A stretch of 64,000 bases of DNA from Thalassobaculum fulvum (GCF_014652915.1 NZ_BMZS01000012.1:128515-192514); one strand, 5' to 3'; positions 35,404-43,204 are shown, counted from the stretch's first letter. Made by a program: numbers and translations. Notes: generated by a model not told the origin, from the sequence alone.

Positions 35404-36072
35404 TTATGACGACGCGGGTGGTTCCTTCACGGCCACGATCTTGGTGACGTCGACCGCCAGGTCGCCGACCAGGATGTAGCTGCCGCTTGAGTCGATGGCC
35501 GAGCCGGTCGCCCGGCCGGTGATGTCGGTGGCGACCTTGATCGCCTTGTCGTCGGCGCCCTTGGCCGAGACCACGAAGGTGTACTGGCCTTCGGCGACCG
35601 CGTTGCCGTCGTCGTCCAGGCCGTCCCACGTGACCGTGTGGCGCTGGGCCGAGGTCTCCGGCTTGTCGAACGTCCTGACCGTCTTGCCGGCGGCGTCGAC
35701 CACTTTGAGCGTGACCGTGTCGGCGCCCTTGTCCGGCGTGTAGCCGAACGTCACCGGGTCGCCCTGATAGGTCGTCGTGCTGTCGGTGTACTGGATGTTC
35801 TTGCCGATATAGTTCACCGAGCTCGCCGCAGACTGGGCGTTCAGCAGGGTGATCATCTGCTCGAGGTTATGGTTCTGGCTGATCTGCTGCTCGACGTTGG
35901 CGAACTGCACGAGCTGGTTGGTCATCTCGGCGTTGTCCATCGGGTCGAGCGGATCCTGGTTCTTGAGCTGCGTGGTCAGCAGCGTCAGGAACATGTCCAT
36001 GTTCTCGGCCAGCTTGGTGTAGGACGCGGCCGACGAGCTTCCGCTCGTGTTGATCCCGCTGACATCGGTCAT
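35404..36072 (-). CDS. flgD: Hook assembly cap protein FlgD
   Basis: Transient cap needed for hook polymerisation. The 222-residue protein has the conserved N-terminus MFLTLLTTQLKNQDPLDPMDNAEMTNQLVQFANVEQ (quoted here in part: QLKNQDPLDPMDN), a tudor/FlgD-Ig-like middle with TFDKPETSAQRHTVTWDG, and a C-terminal beta domain. It starts 11 bp after the fliK stop, so fliK-flgD-flgE form one minus-strand unit. Confidence 0.95.
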   Translation of the reverse strand: MTDVSGINTSGSSSAASYTKLAENMDMFLTLLTTQLKNQDPLDPMDNAEMTNQLVQFANVEQQISQNHNLEQMITLLNAQSAASSVNYIGKNIQYTDSTTTYQGDPVTFGYTPDKGADTVTLKVVDAAGKTVRTFDKPETSAQRHTVTWDGLDDDGNAVAEGQYTFVVSAKGADDKAIKVATDITGRATGSAIDSSGSYILVGDLAVDVTKIVAVKEPPASS

Positions 36073-36083
36073 CGTCGGTCTCC

Positions 36084-37982
36084 TCAGGCCACGAGGTCGT
36101 AGCTGCCGTCGGCGCGCTGTCCGCCGGGATCAGCCGGGGATGTCGGATCCGCGACTGCGTCGTCGGTCGGTCCGGGCGCGTCAGGGCCGGCTGGTCCGCC
36201 GGCGGATGCAGTCTGCCGGTCGCCCCGGTCGGTCGGCTGGCCGCTGCCCCCGCGCAGGTCGAATTCGAGCGAGTTCTGGTCGGTCTTCAGCCCGGCGTCC
36301 TGCAGTGCCTTGTCGAGCATCCGGGCGTCGCGCTGGAGCATGTCCAGGGTTTCCGGTCGCTCGGCGCTGATCCGGGCGTGGACGGTGCCGTCCTTGCCCA
36401 ACTCGAGCTTGACGTCGACTTTGCCGAGCTCCTCGGGGTTCAGGCGGATGGTCAGCTTGCCGCCACCGTCGGCGGCGGAGTTCGCGAGTTTCACGGCGAC
36501 CTGGCCGACCACAGTGCTCGGCAGAGCACCGGGTCGACCCTGGGCGGTCGCCTCCGCCCGGGAGGCCATGGCGGTGGTAAGCGTGCTCTGGGGTCCGCCT
36601 GGCCCGGCCGTGAAGGGAAGCGAGGAGGGGCTGGCCGACGATGTCGTGCCGCCGCCCTGCAACGGCGCGCGCGCCGTTCGCGTCGAAAGGATCTCCTGGA
36701 ACTGGGCGCGCGCGGCGTCGCCGCCGAAGCCGCGCTGGCCGATCGTCGCGGCCCCGAACGGGAACGCGCCGCCGGCCTGTGCCTGACCGCCCGCCGTCTG
36801 GCCGCCGCCCGTCTGACCGCCGCCACCGGCGTTCTGGCCACCGGGGTTCTGGCTGCCGGACTGGCCGGCGTCCGCGGTCTGGGCTCCGCCCGCATTGGCG
36901 TTGCCGCCGTCGGCGCCGACGAACAGCGCCTGGCCGCCACCGACGTGCAGCGTGGTTCCGGGCTGCAGGGCCGTCGCCTGGGCGGCCGCCGCCTGCGCCA
37001 CCGCGGCACCGTGTCTCCCGGCCCCGTCGGCCGCAGCCATGTGGGCCTGCACCAGGACCGCCGACGACACGCCCTGGGTGCGGGCGATCACCGGTGCCTG
37101 CTCGATCGTCACCTTGACGTCACGCGGCAGGGACTTGCCGCGGCCGCCGGCGTTCCGCGCCTCGGCCAGGGCCTGGCCGGACGCAGCCGCAGGCTCGGAC
37201 CCGGCGGCGGGCTGCGCGCCCGGCCGGGCAGTCGGGTCCTGGGCGGGCTGGTTCTGGGGAGCCTGAGCCGTCTGGGAGGCCGTTGCCGGCGGCCGGCCGG
37301 GCTGGTCCGGAACCGGCTGCGCCGGCCCGGTCCGGGCGGTGGGCCGTTGATCGGCCGGGGGCTTGGCTGCCGCAGCCTGTACGACCGTGGCCTGGGCGGT
37401 GCCGGCGGCCTCGGCCTGCGGGGCCGCGCTCGGAGCCGCAGCCGCCTGCGCAGCCGCGCCCGTCGGTGCCGGGGCAGGATTTGCCGGGCCGTTCACCGGG
37501 GTGCCGACGGTACCCTGGGGCGCGGCGCTGGCCGGATTCTCGCCGGCCGGTGTCCCGAGCGGGGTGGGGGCCTGGGTCGACTGCGGAACCGAGGGAGCGT
37601 CGGCCGTGCGACCCGCAGCCCGGCCGCTGCCGGTTCGATCGGCGGCCGGCGCGGAAGCGGTCGGATTGGCGGACGTCTCCGGCGCGGCGGTCCGGGCGTC
37701 GTGCCGGTCGCCACGGTGGCCCTGCCGCGTTTCGTCGGTCGTCTTGTCCGTCGCCTCGTCCGGCTCTCGCGGCTCGCCTCTCTCCGGCTCGGGGGCGCGC
37801 TCGACCGGTGACCTGTCCGACGCGCGCTGGCGCGAGACCTCGTCGGCCTTGGCGGGATCCTGCGGCGACAGGTGCGCCATCAGCTCCATGACCCCGCGAA
37901 AGCCGTCCTCCGCACCGTCGCGACGACGGCCGCCGGTGGTCGGGGCGTTGGCGATCTTCGGGTCGAGCGAGTTGATGTCCAT
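36084..37982 (-). CDS. fliK: Flagellar hook-length control protein FliK
   Basis: Exported ruler that measures the hook and switches export specificity through FlhB. The 632-residue protein has a long disordered region rich in Pro, Ala, Gln and Gly (about 30-450). A compact C-terminal domain (about 490-590) contains KLTIRLNPEELGKVDVKLEL and ARISAERPETLDMLQRD, the defining FliK segments. A polar tail follows. The ATG at 37982 (protein starting MDINSLDP) has an AGGTGA site upstream; further in-frame sequence upstream is not protein-like. A sigma-54-type promoter is 37-51 bp upstream. Confidence 0.93.
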   Translation of the reverse strand: MDINSLDPKIANAPTTGGRRRDGAEDGFRGVMELMAHLSPQDPAKADEVSRQRASDRSPVERAPEPERGEPREPDEATDKTTDETRQGHRGDRHDARTAAPETSANPTASAPAADRTGSGRAAGRTADAPSVPQSTQAPTPLGTPAGENPASAAPQGTVGTPVNGPANPAPAPTGAAAQAAAAPSAAPQAEAAGTAQATVVQAAAAKPPADQRPTARTGPAQPVPDQPGRPPATASQTAQAPQNQPAQDPTARPGAQPAAGSEPAAASGQALAEARNAGGRGKSLPRDVKVTIEQAPVIARTQGVSSAVLVQAHMAAADGAGRHGAAVAQAAAAQATALQPGTTLHVGGGQALFVGADGGNANAGGAQTADAGQSGSQNPGGQNAGGGGQTGGGQTAGGQAQAGGAFPFGAATIGQRGFGGDAARAQFQEILSTRTARAPLQGGGTTSSASPSSLPFTAGPGGPQSTLTTAMASRAEATAQGRPGALPSTVVGQVAVKLANSAADGGGKLTIRLNPEELGKVDVKLELGKDGTVHARISAERPETLDMLQRDARMLDKALQDAGLKTDQNSLEFDLRGGSGQPTDRGDRQTASAGGPAGPDAPGPTDDAVADPTSPADPGGQRADGSYDLVA

Positions 37983-38018
37983 GACGTCACCTGGTCGGTC
38001 GTGTCCGATCGACCTGTT

Positions 38019-38033
38019 GCAACCCGCGGGCCA
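38019..38033 (-). promoter_or_regulatory. Sigma-54 (-24/-12) promoter for fliK-flgD-flgE
   Basis: On the minus strand TGGCCCG-CGGG-TTGC, matching the sigma-54 consensus TGGCACG-N4-TTGC at all positions but one, with correct GG to GC spacing. The predicted transcription start is about 38007, 25 bases before the fliK ATG. Confidence 0.75.
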
Positions 38034-38096
38034 GTCGGCGGGTTCGGTCGAATCCGGGGGTTTTGAAGGAGTTGCAGGCGCCCGCCGGAAGGGCGA

Positions 38097-38134
38097 CCCG
38101 GCAAGATCTGCCGGGGGCGGGCAATTCCTGCCCG
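38097..38134. promoter_or_regulatory. Paired palindromes, candidate FlbD enhancer sites
   Basis: Two GGCA-N5-TGCC dyads. Site A is CCCGGCA-AGATC-TGCCGGG (38097-38115). Site B is CGGGCA-ATTCC-TGCCCG (38118-38134). Centres are 20 bp apart, about two helical turns. They lie about 70-110 bp upstream of the fliK sigma-54 promoter and a similar distance upstream of the flagellin 1 element on the other side, as expected for a shared activator site. The 13-bp core of site B recurs exactly upstream of flagellin 3. Confidence 0.5.
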
Positions 38135-38232
38135 GGCAGCGTGTCGGGCTTGCCGGGCGGCGTGCCGCGGGTGGGTGGGCGAAGCGCTCGGCGACCCTCG
38201 CCCACGCCGGCCGTGCCGCGGAAAGCCTCGGC

Positions 38233-38247
38233 CGGTACGGGTCCTGC
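38233..38247 (+). promoter_or_regulatory. Weak sigma-54-like element before flagellin 1
   Basis: CGGTACG-GGTC-CTGC keeps the -24 GG and -12 GC with correct spacing but departs from consensus at three other positions. It is 165 bp before the flagellin 1 ATG. A separate TTGACA with 17-base spacing to TTTCAT (38310-38338) is an alternative sigma-70-type promoter, so the promoter in use is uncertain. Confidence 0.35.
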
Positions 38248-38367
38248 AAGCGCTGCCGGTCGGTGGGATCTATTTAATAACGCATTTAAAACAAAAATAA
38301 TTAAAATGCTTGACATCTCTCCGGGCTTCCTGTTTCATGGCTGTTAGGACGGACTAGATCCGACCGG

Positions 38368-38384
38368 GTCGGCAAAACGCCGAC
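38368..38384 (+). promoter_or_regulatory. Flagellin 1 leader hairpin, candidate FlbT target
   Basis: A 6-bp stem GTCGGC/GCCGAC closes a loop AAAAC in the leader, followed by CTTAGAAAGAGG, which contains the ribosome-binding site. Flagellin 2 has the same arrangement with a different stem but the same GGC-AAAA-Y-GCC core. FlbT is known in Caulobacter to act on a flagellin mRNA leader. Confidence 0.5.
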
Positions 38385-38411
38385 GTCACCCTTAGAAAGA
38401 GGAAGACGACA

Positions 38412-39242
38412 ATGGCTGTGCAGAACTCCATCAACACGAACGTGGGTTCCTTCGTGGCTCTCCGTAACCTCAACTCCGTGAACCGCAATCTGGACGTCGT
38501 CCAGAACCGCGTGTCGACCGGTCTGAAGGTTTCGGGCGCGCTCGACGATGCCTCGAACTTCTCGATCGCCCAGGGTATCCGGGGCGAGCTGAAGGCGATC
38601 GGCGCCGTCACGCAGGGCCTGAACAATGCCAAGGGTATCGGCAAGGTCGCCATCGCGGGCACCACCGCGATCTCCGACCTGCTGCAGACCGTCCGCCAGA
38701 AGCTGACCGAGCTCTCGAACGAGGGCATCACCACGGCGCAGCGCTCGATCCTGACGGACGACTTCAACCAGCTGCTGTCGCAGGCGGCGAACTTCATCGA
38801 CAACGCCACCTTCAACGGCGTGAACCTGCTCGATACCGCTGCGGTCAGCACCGACGTCAACACCCTCTCGAACCTGGCCGGCGGCACCCTGACGCTGACC
38901 GCCCAGGATCTGCGTACGACGGTCGTCACCCTGGCGGGTGCGACCGTGGCGGATGCCTCGGCGGCCCAGAACGTCCTGGCCAACGAGTACGCGAACCTCG
39001 AGTCGGTGGTGAACACGGCGCTGGGCTCGCTCGGTGCGGAAGTCCGTGCCCTCGAGCTGCAGACCTCGTTCCTGGAGCAGATCTCGGATGCGACCGACGA
39101 AGGCCTCGGCAACATCGTGGACGCCGACCTGGCCCGTGAGTCGGCCCGCCTGACCTCTCTCCAGGTGCAGCAGCAGCTGTCCGTGCAGACGCTGGGCATC
39201 GCCAACCAGCGGCCGCAGATCCTCCAGGGGCTCTTCCGGTAA
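38412..39242 (+). CDS. Flagellin (copy 1)
   Basis: Filament subunit. At 276 residues it has only the conserved D0/D1 coiled-coil parts, with the N-terminal NLDVVQNRVSTGLKVSGALDD and C-terminal ARESARLTSLQVQQQLSVQTLGIANQ, and only a short central region. This is normal for alphaproteobacterial flagellins. The protein ends GLFR. It is nearly identical to copy 2 over most of its length, including synonymous sites. Neighbouring FlaF, FlbT and TPR-glycosyltransferase genes suggest it is chaperoned, translation-controlled and glycosylated. Confidence 0.96.
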   Translation: MAVQNSINTNVGSFVALRNLNSVNRNLDVVQNRVSTGLKVSGALDDASNFSIAQGIRGELKAIGAVTQGLNNAKGIGKVAIAGTTAISDLLQTVRQKLTELSNEGITTAQRSILTDDFNQLLSQAANFIDNATFNGVNLLDTAAVSTDVNTLSNLAGGTLTLTAQDLRTTVVTLAGATVADASAAQNVLANEYANLESVVNTALGSLGAEVRALELQTSFLEQISDATDEGLGNIVDADLARESARLTSLQVQQQLSVQTLGIANQRPQILQGLFR

Positions 39243-39262
39243 TCGGCGACGCGTAATGGGAC

Positions 39263-39289
39263 GCGGGGTGGGGCGACGCCTCACCCCGC
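39263..39289 (+). terminator. GC-rich hairpin after flagellin 1
   Basis: A long stem begins GCGGGGTG and ends CACCCCGC, about 20 bp after the stop. It is followed by CATCCCACGAG and an A-run, not a T-run. It may protect the 3' end or attenuate; it is not a standard intrinsic terminator. Confidence 0.45.
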
Positions 39290-39344
39290 CATCCCACGAG
39301 AAAAAATTCGAAAGGAGGTGCGAAACCGCGGAAATTCGAGCAGC

Positions 39345-39359
39345 TAAATCTTTGGTTAA
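39345..39359 (+). promoter_or_regulatory. Candidate CtrA box before flagellin 2
   Basis: TAAA-N7-TTAA followed by C, one mismatch from consensus, the same variant as between ctrA and fliI. It is 167 bp before the flagellin 2 ATG. A poor sigma-54-like element (TGCCGTA-GCGC-TTGC, 39396-39410, lacking the second G of the -24 GG) lies between them. Confidence 0.4.
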
Positions 39360-39488
39360 CTAGATAAACATCTGTCGGACCACGCCTCCCGGCCGTGCCG
39401 TAGCGCTTGCCGTCGATCGACCGTTATTCGATTGACTCGCCCGCGCTCGCGGTGCATTTTCTATGGTGCTCTGGGGTTCGCCCCTACC

Positions 39489-39503
39489 TGGGCAAAATGC
39501 CCA
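39489..39503 (+). promoter_or_regulatory. Flagellin 2 leader hairpin, candidate FlbT target
   Basis: A 5-bp stem TGGGC/GCCCA closes a loop AAAAT, then CTTAGAAAGAGG follows. Loop, GGC/GCC closing pairs and downstream element match flagellin 1, while outer stem bases differ but still pair. This suggests a conserved RNA structure. Confidence 0.5.
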
Positions 39504-39525
39504 ACCTTAGAAAGAGGAGGCCAAA

Positions 39526-40356
39526 ATGGCTGTTCAGAACTCAATCAATACCAACCCGGGCGTGTTCGTCGCTCTCCGGACCCTCAACAGCGTCAACCGT
39601 GACCTGGACGTTTCGCAGAACCGCGTTTCGACCGGTCTGAAGGTTTCGGGCGCACTCGACGATGCCTCGAACTTCTCGATCGCCCAGGGTATCCGGGGCG
39701 AGCTGAAGGCGATCGGCGCCGTCACGCAGGGCCTGAACAACGCCAAGGGTATCGGCAAGGTCGCCATCGCGGGCGCCACCGCGGTTTCCGACCTGCTGTC
39801 GAACGTCCGCACGAAGCTGACCGAGCTCTCGAACGAGGGCATCACCACGGCGCAGCGCGCGATTCTGACGGACGACTTCAACCAGCTGCTGTCGCAGGCC
39901 GCGAACTTCATCGACAACGCCACCTTCAACGGCGTGAACCTGCTCGATACGGCCGGCGCCAGCACCGACATCAACACCCTCTCGAACCTGTCCGGCGGCA
40001 CTCTGACGCTGACCGCCCAGGATCTGCGTACGACGGTCGTCACCCTCGCGGGCGCGAGTGTGGCGGACGCCTCGGCGGCCCAGAACGTTCTGTCCAACGA
40101 GTACGCGAACCTCGAGTCGGTGGTGAACACGGCGCTGGGCTCGCTCGGTGCGGAAGTCCGTGCCCTTGATCTGCAGACCTCGTTCCTGGAGCAGATCTCG
40201 GACGCGACCGAGGAAGGTCTGGGCAACATCGTGGACGCCGACCTGGCCCGCGAGTCGGCCCGCCTGACGGCGCTGCAGGTGCAGCAGCAGCTCTCGATCC
40301 AGACGTTGGGTATCGCCAACCAGCGTCCGCAGAGCCTGCTCGGCCTGTTCCGTTAA
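39526..40356 (+). CDS. Flagellin (copy 2)
   Basis: Filament subunit of 276 residues, same length as copy 1 and close to it in sequence. Differences cluster in the first 35 residues (NTNPGVFVALRTLNSV) and in scattered positions such as SNVRTKL for LQTVRQKL. Long stretches of DNA are identical to copy 1, including third codon positions, so the pair is a recent duplication or is kept alike by gene conversion. An AGAGGAGG site precedes the ATG. It is followed by a strong terminator. Confidence 0.96.
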   Translation: MAVQNSINTNPGVFVALRTLNSVNRDLDVSQNRVSTGLKVSGALDDASNFSIAQGIRGELKAIGAVTQGLNNAKGIGKVAIAGATAVSDLLSNVRTKLTELSNEGITTAQRAILTDDFNQLLSQAANFIDNATFNGVNLLDTAGASTDINTLSNLSGGTLTLTAQDLRTTVVTLAGASVADASAAQNVLSNEYANLESVVNTALGSLGAEVRALDLQTSFLEQISDATEEGLGNIVDADLARESARLTALQVQQQLSIQTLGIANQRPQSLLGLFR

Positions 40357-40382
40357 TCTCGGAACCGACCAACGCTCAATCG
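40116..40382 (+). other. Placeholder note: see terminator at 40382-40116 is not used
   Basis: This entry carries no annotation; the terminator of flagellin 2 is described in the entry covering 40382 to 40416. Confidence 0.
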
Positions 40383-42304
40383 AGCCGGGCGGCCTTGCCG
40401 CCCGGCTCTTTTGTTTGGGCGATCGTCTCGGCCGTCCGGTCCGCCACGCGCTTCATCAGCGGCTCCCAGTCCTCGCCGGGCCGGCGGTGCAGGCCGGTCA
40501 CCGTCGGGTACCAGGGCGAGCGGGATTGCCCGAGGGCGACCCAGCCGCGGCCGAGGCCGAAGCCGACGGTCGGGGCGCCGACCGCGCCCGCCAGGGCGAG
40601 TACCGCGGTCTCCGCCGACACCACAATGTCGAGCGCCGCGATCAGTGCCGCGACCCCGTCGAGGTCGTCGCGGCGATCCAGGCCGGGGGGCAGCAGCGGC
40701 GGCGGCAGGCCGGCGGCGGCCGCCGCGGCCAGTTCGTCCGTGCAGTCGTCGTATTGCAGGACCACGACGCGCCACTCCGGCCTCGCCAGCAGGATGCGAC
40801 AGTCCGGCAGCGCGGGATAATACTTGAGCCGGTCCCCGGTGCGCAGCCCGGACCGCCAGCACAGCCCGATCCGCGGGATGCCCGGAGCCTCGGCGTCCAG
40901 CCATCGCCGGAACGCCGCAATCCGCCCGCGGTCCGGGACCAGGTGGAGGGGCCCGTCCGGAAAGGCGTCGACCTCGGGACGGAACAGCGACGGAAGATCC
41001 CCGGCCGCGACCCAGTGCGTCGGCTCGAAGCCGGGGCAGTACGGCGGTGTTCCCGCGGACCGCTCGCTGCGATCGCGGTCGAACCAGCGCAGCACGGGGT
41101 AGGTCCGCTCGGCCAGCGGACGCAGGCGGGCGTCGAGCTCGACGGCGACCGCCGCCAGCCGGCCGTCGCGCACCCGGGCGGCGAGGTCCGGCCAGCAGGT
41201 GGCGAACAGCAGCTCGTCACCCAGGCCCTGTTCGGCGAGCACCATCAGCCGGGCGCCGGTCTCGCCGGACCAGACCGCCGCCGGCAGGCCCGGCCGCTGC
41301 GACAGGACCCGGCGCGACGGGCGGTCCCGGAACAACCGCCAGCCGGTTTCGAGCCGGCCCATCGCAAGATGATAGCTCGACAGGTTCGCCCGGATCTGCG
41401 GATCCCGCGGATCGATCATGGCCGCCCGCCGGCCCTCGCCGGCGGCCTCCGCGAATCGGTCGGCCCGGTACAGGCACTGGGCGCGGTTTCCGTAGGCCCG
41501 GGCATTGCCCGGTGCCAGCACGGCGGCGGTGCGCGCCGCGGTGTCGGCCTCGTCGATCCTGTCCAGATCGAACAGGGAGGCGGCGAGCGTCGAACGTACG
41601 GCAGAGGACGCCGGGCCGAGGCAGACCGCCCAGCGGCCGATCGTCCGTGCCGATTCGGGGTGGCGCCGGGAGCGCAGGGTGTCGGCCAGGTCGGTCACCG
41701 CCGGCCGGTCGGTCGGATCGATCAGGGCGGCCCGCCGCAGGCTGACCGATCCGTCGTCGTGCGCCGCCGCCGTTCCGAAGGCACGGCCGGCCCGCGCCAG
41801 CCCGAGCCCGTGCCAGCCGACCGCGCGCAGCGGCGCCAGCACGACGACCCGGGCGGCGGCCCGCTCCGGCACCGCCCGGCCGGCGTCGCGCGCGACCCGG
41901 ATCATCCCGGTTGCCGCTTCGAGAAGCGCCGGCGACAGCAGCAGGGCGCGGCGCAATGCCGCGGTGGCGCTGGCTTCCTGGCCGAGCGCGCTCAGGGCGA
42001 GGCCGAAATGGGCCCAGGCGTCGGGGGTCCGGGGCGCGCGTCGAAGCGCCGTCGCCAGCAGCGGCAGCGCGGCGGCCGGCGACCCCAGCTGCAGCAGCGC
42101 GAATCCGAGGAGGTGGCTGGCCCGGGCGTGCTCCGGCTCGATCGCCAGGACGTCGCGGTAGATCGCGACCGCGTCGGCGATCCGGCCGGACCGATGCGCG
42201 GCCACGGCACGCCCCAGCAATGTGGCGATGACCGTCACGACGGCACGCTGGCCGCGCGGCGGTCGCTCTGGCTCGGCTTGACAGGGCAGGGGTCCATGCG
42301 ACAC
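40376..42304 (-). CDS. TPR-glycosyltransferase, FlmG-like (paralogue 2)
   Basis: A 642-residue soluble protein with tetratricopeptide repeats over about residues 25-330 and a C-terminal transferase domain (about 345-630). Shared motifs are LAEQGLGDELLF, GLCWRSG, VLQYDDC and DDLDGVAALIAALDIVVS. Probably a flagellin glycosyltransferase, inferred from the FlmG layout and position between flagellin 2 and flbT. The ATG start includes a Pro/Arg-rich stretch. A GTG about 23 codons in would give the start MTVIATLL, closer to the TPR onset, and is a reasonable alternative. Its 5' end is 7 bp from the divergent flbT, so the two promoters must overlap the neighbouring coding sequence. Confidence 0.78.
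   Translation of the reverse strand: MSHGPLPCQAEPERPPRGQRAVVTVIATLLGRAVAAHRSGRIADAVAIYRDVLAIEPEHARASHLLGFALLQLGSPAAALPLLATALRRAPRTPDAWAHFGLALSALGQEASATAALRRALLLSPALLEAATGMIRVARDAGRAVPERAAARVVVLAPLRAVGWHGLGLARAGRAFGTAAAHDDGSVSLRRAALIDPTDRPAVTDLADTLRSRRHPESARTIGRWAVCLGPASSAVRSTLAASLFDLDRIDEADTAARTAAVLAPGNARAYGNRAQCLYRADRFAEAAGEGRRAAMIDPRDPQIRANLSSYHLAMGRLETGWRLFRDRPSRRVLSQRPGLPAAVWSGETGARLMVLAEQGLGDELLFATCWPDLAARVRDGRLAAVAVELDARLRPLAERTYPVLRWFDRDRSERSAGTPPYCPGFEPTHWVAAGDLPSLFRPEVDAFPDGPLHLVPDRGRIAAFRRWLDAEAPGIPRIGLCWRSGLRTGDRLKYYPALPDCRILLARPEWRVVVLQYDDCTDELAAAAAAGLPPPLLPPGLDRRDDLDGVAALIAALDIVVSAETAVLALAGAVGAPTVGFGLGRGWVALGQSRSPWYPTVTGLHRRPGEDWEPLMKRVADRTAETIAQTKEPGGKAARLD
40382..40416 (+). terminator. 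Rho-independent terminator of flagellin 2
   Basis: A perfect 12-bp stem GAGCCGGGCGGC/GCCGCCCGGCTC with a CTT loop is followed by TTTTGTTT, 26 bp after the flagellin stop. The same bases encode the last residues (KEPGGKAARL) of the convergent TPR-glycosyltransferase, so the terminator lies inside that gene's 3' end. Confidence 0.9.
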
Positions 42305-42311
42305 TTAGCTT

Positions 42312-42761
42312 ATGCCGCTGAAGGTCAACATCAAGCCGGGTGAGAAGTTCGTCGTTAACGGGGCCGTCATGGTCGCCGGCAACAAGGGTGCTTCGCTGAT
42401 CCTGCAGAACGAAGCAACGATACTTCTCGGTAAAGACATCATGCAAGAGGACGAGGCCAACACGCCGGCCCGTCGCATATATTTCACAATCCTTTTAATG
42501 TATCTCGACGATACCGATCGCAAGAAATACTATCCCACGTTCATGAAGTTGATTGAGGATTTCATGGAGGCCACGACCTTCAACGAGGTTCGCAAGACGC
42601 TGCTGCACATCGTGCAGGACGTCAACGGGGGCAAGTACTACCGGGCGTTAAAGACTTGTAAAGCATTGATGACCTATGAGAGCGAGGTGCTGGCGTTCGG
42701 CCAGAACCAAGGCAGTAGCCCGGACTTGAATGCGTTGGCAGCCGCGCACGACGATCGCTGA
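42312..42761 (+). CDS. flbT: Flagellin translation regulator FlbT
   Basis: In Caulobacter FlbT binds flagellin mRNA leaders and holds back translation until the hook is complete. The 149-residue protein has the family segments LKVNIKPGEKFVVNGAV, LILQNEATILLGKDIMQE and RRIYFTILLMYLD. Codon use is noticeably more AT-rich in the middle than in neighbouring genes. Followed after 8 bp by flaF. Confidence 0.95.
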   Translation: MPLKVNIKPGEKFVVNGAVMVAGNKGASLILQNEATILLGKDIMQEDEANTPARRIYFTILLMYLDDTDRKKYYPTFMKLIEDFMEATTFNEVRKTLLHIVQDVNGGKYYRALKTCKALMTYESEVLAFGQNQGSSPDLNALAAAHDDR

Positions 42762-42769
42762 GTGTCCGA

Positions 42770-43204
42770 ATGTCCCAGTACGATGCCTACAAGCGCACGA
42801 TCAAGCAGACCGCCACGCCGCGGGACGTCGAGTACCGGCTCCTGGCGCAGGTGACGGCCGCGCTGATCAAGGCGAAGGACATGACCGACGGAAGCGGCCG
42901 AGATCCGCGCCGCATGGCGCAGATCATGGACGCGCTGAACTGGAACAACCAAGTCTGGGACGCCTTCGTCGAGGACGTCGGGACCGAGGGCAACATGCTG
43001 CCGCGGGAACTGCGGGCGGCGATCGTGAGCCTCGGCATCTGGGTCACCCGCGAGACCGGGATGGTGGCTGCCGGCGAGGGCGACATCGAAGCGCTGATCG
43101 CGGTGAACAAGGCCATCATGCGCGGCCTCAACCCGGGGATGGCGGCCCGCGAGGACGAGGCCGCCGCGGCCGAGGCCGCCGCCACGCCGCAGCCGCCCCG
43201 CTGA
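42770..43204 (+). CDS. flaF: Flagellin secretion factor FlaF (copy 1)
   Basis: FlaF promotes flagellin production and export and acts with FlbT. The 144-residue protein has the typical start SQYDAYKRTIKQTATPRDVEYRLLAQVTAAL and the later segments NNQVWDAFVEDV and LPRELRAAIVSLGIWVTRET, with an acidic Ala-rich C-terminal tail that copy 2 lacks. It sits between flbT and two TPR-glycosyltransferases in one operon. Confidence 0.93.
   Translation: MSQYDAYKRTIKQTATPRDVEYRLLAQVTAALIKAKDMTDGSGRDPRRMAQIMDALNWNNQVWDAFVEDVGTEGNMLPRELRAAIVSLGIWVTRETGMVAAGEGDIEALIAVNKAIMRGLNPGMAAREDEAAAAEAAATPQPPR

Larger units (their letters stand above)
37983..38411. other. Divergent fliK / flagellin 1 control region
   Basis: A 429-bp stretch without a gene. 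Reading left to right it holds a minus-strand sigma-54-type promoter for fliK (38019-38033), two adjacent GGCA-N5-TGCC palindromes (38097-38134), a weaker plus-strand sigma-54-like element (38233-38247), an AT-rich block (38271-38310) with a TTAA-N7-TTTA match at 38274-38288, a TTGACA hexamer at 38310, and a leader hairpin (38368-38384) just before the flagellin ribosome-binding site. Confidence 0.7.

Noticed and set aside
40382-40416. A feature entry marked as a placeholder with reversed coordinates (start 40382, end 40116)
   Set aside because: It was an entry error with confidence 0 and should be ignored; the correct terminator entry is 40382-40416.
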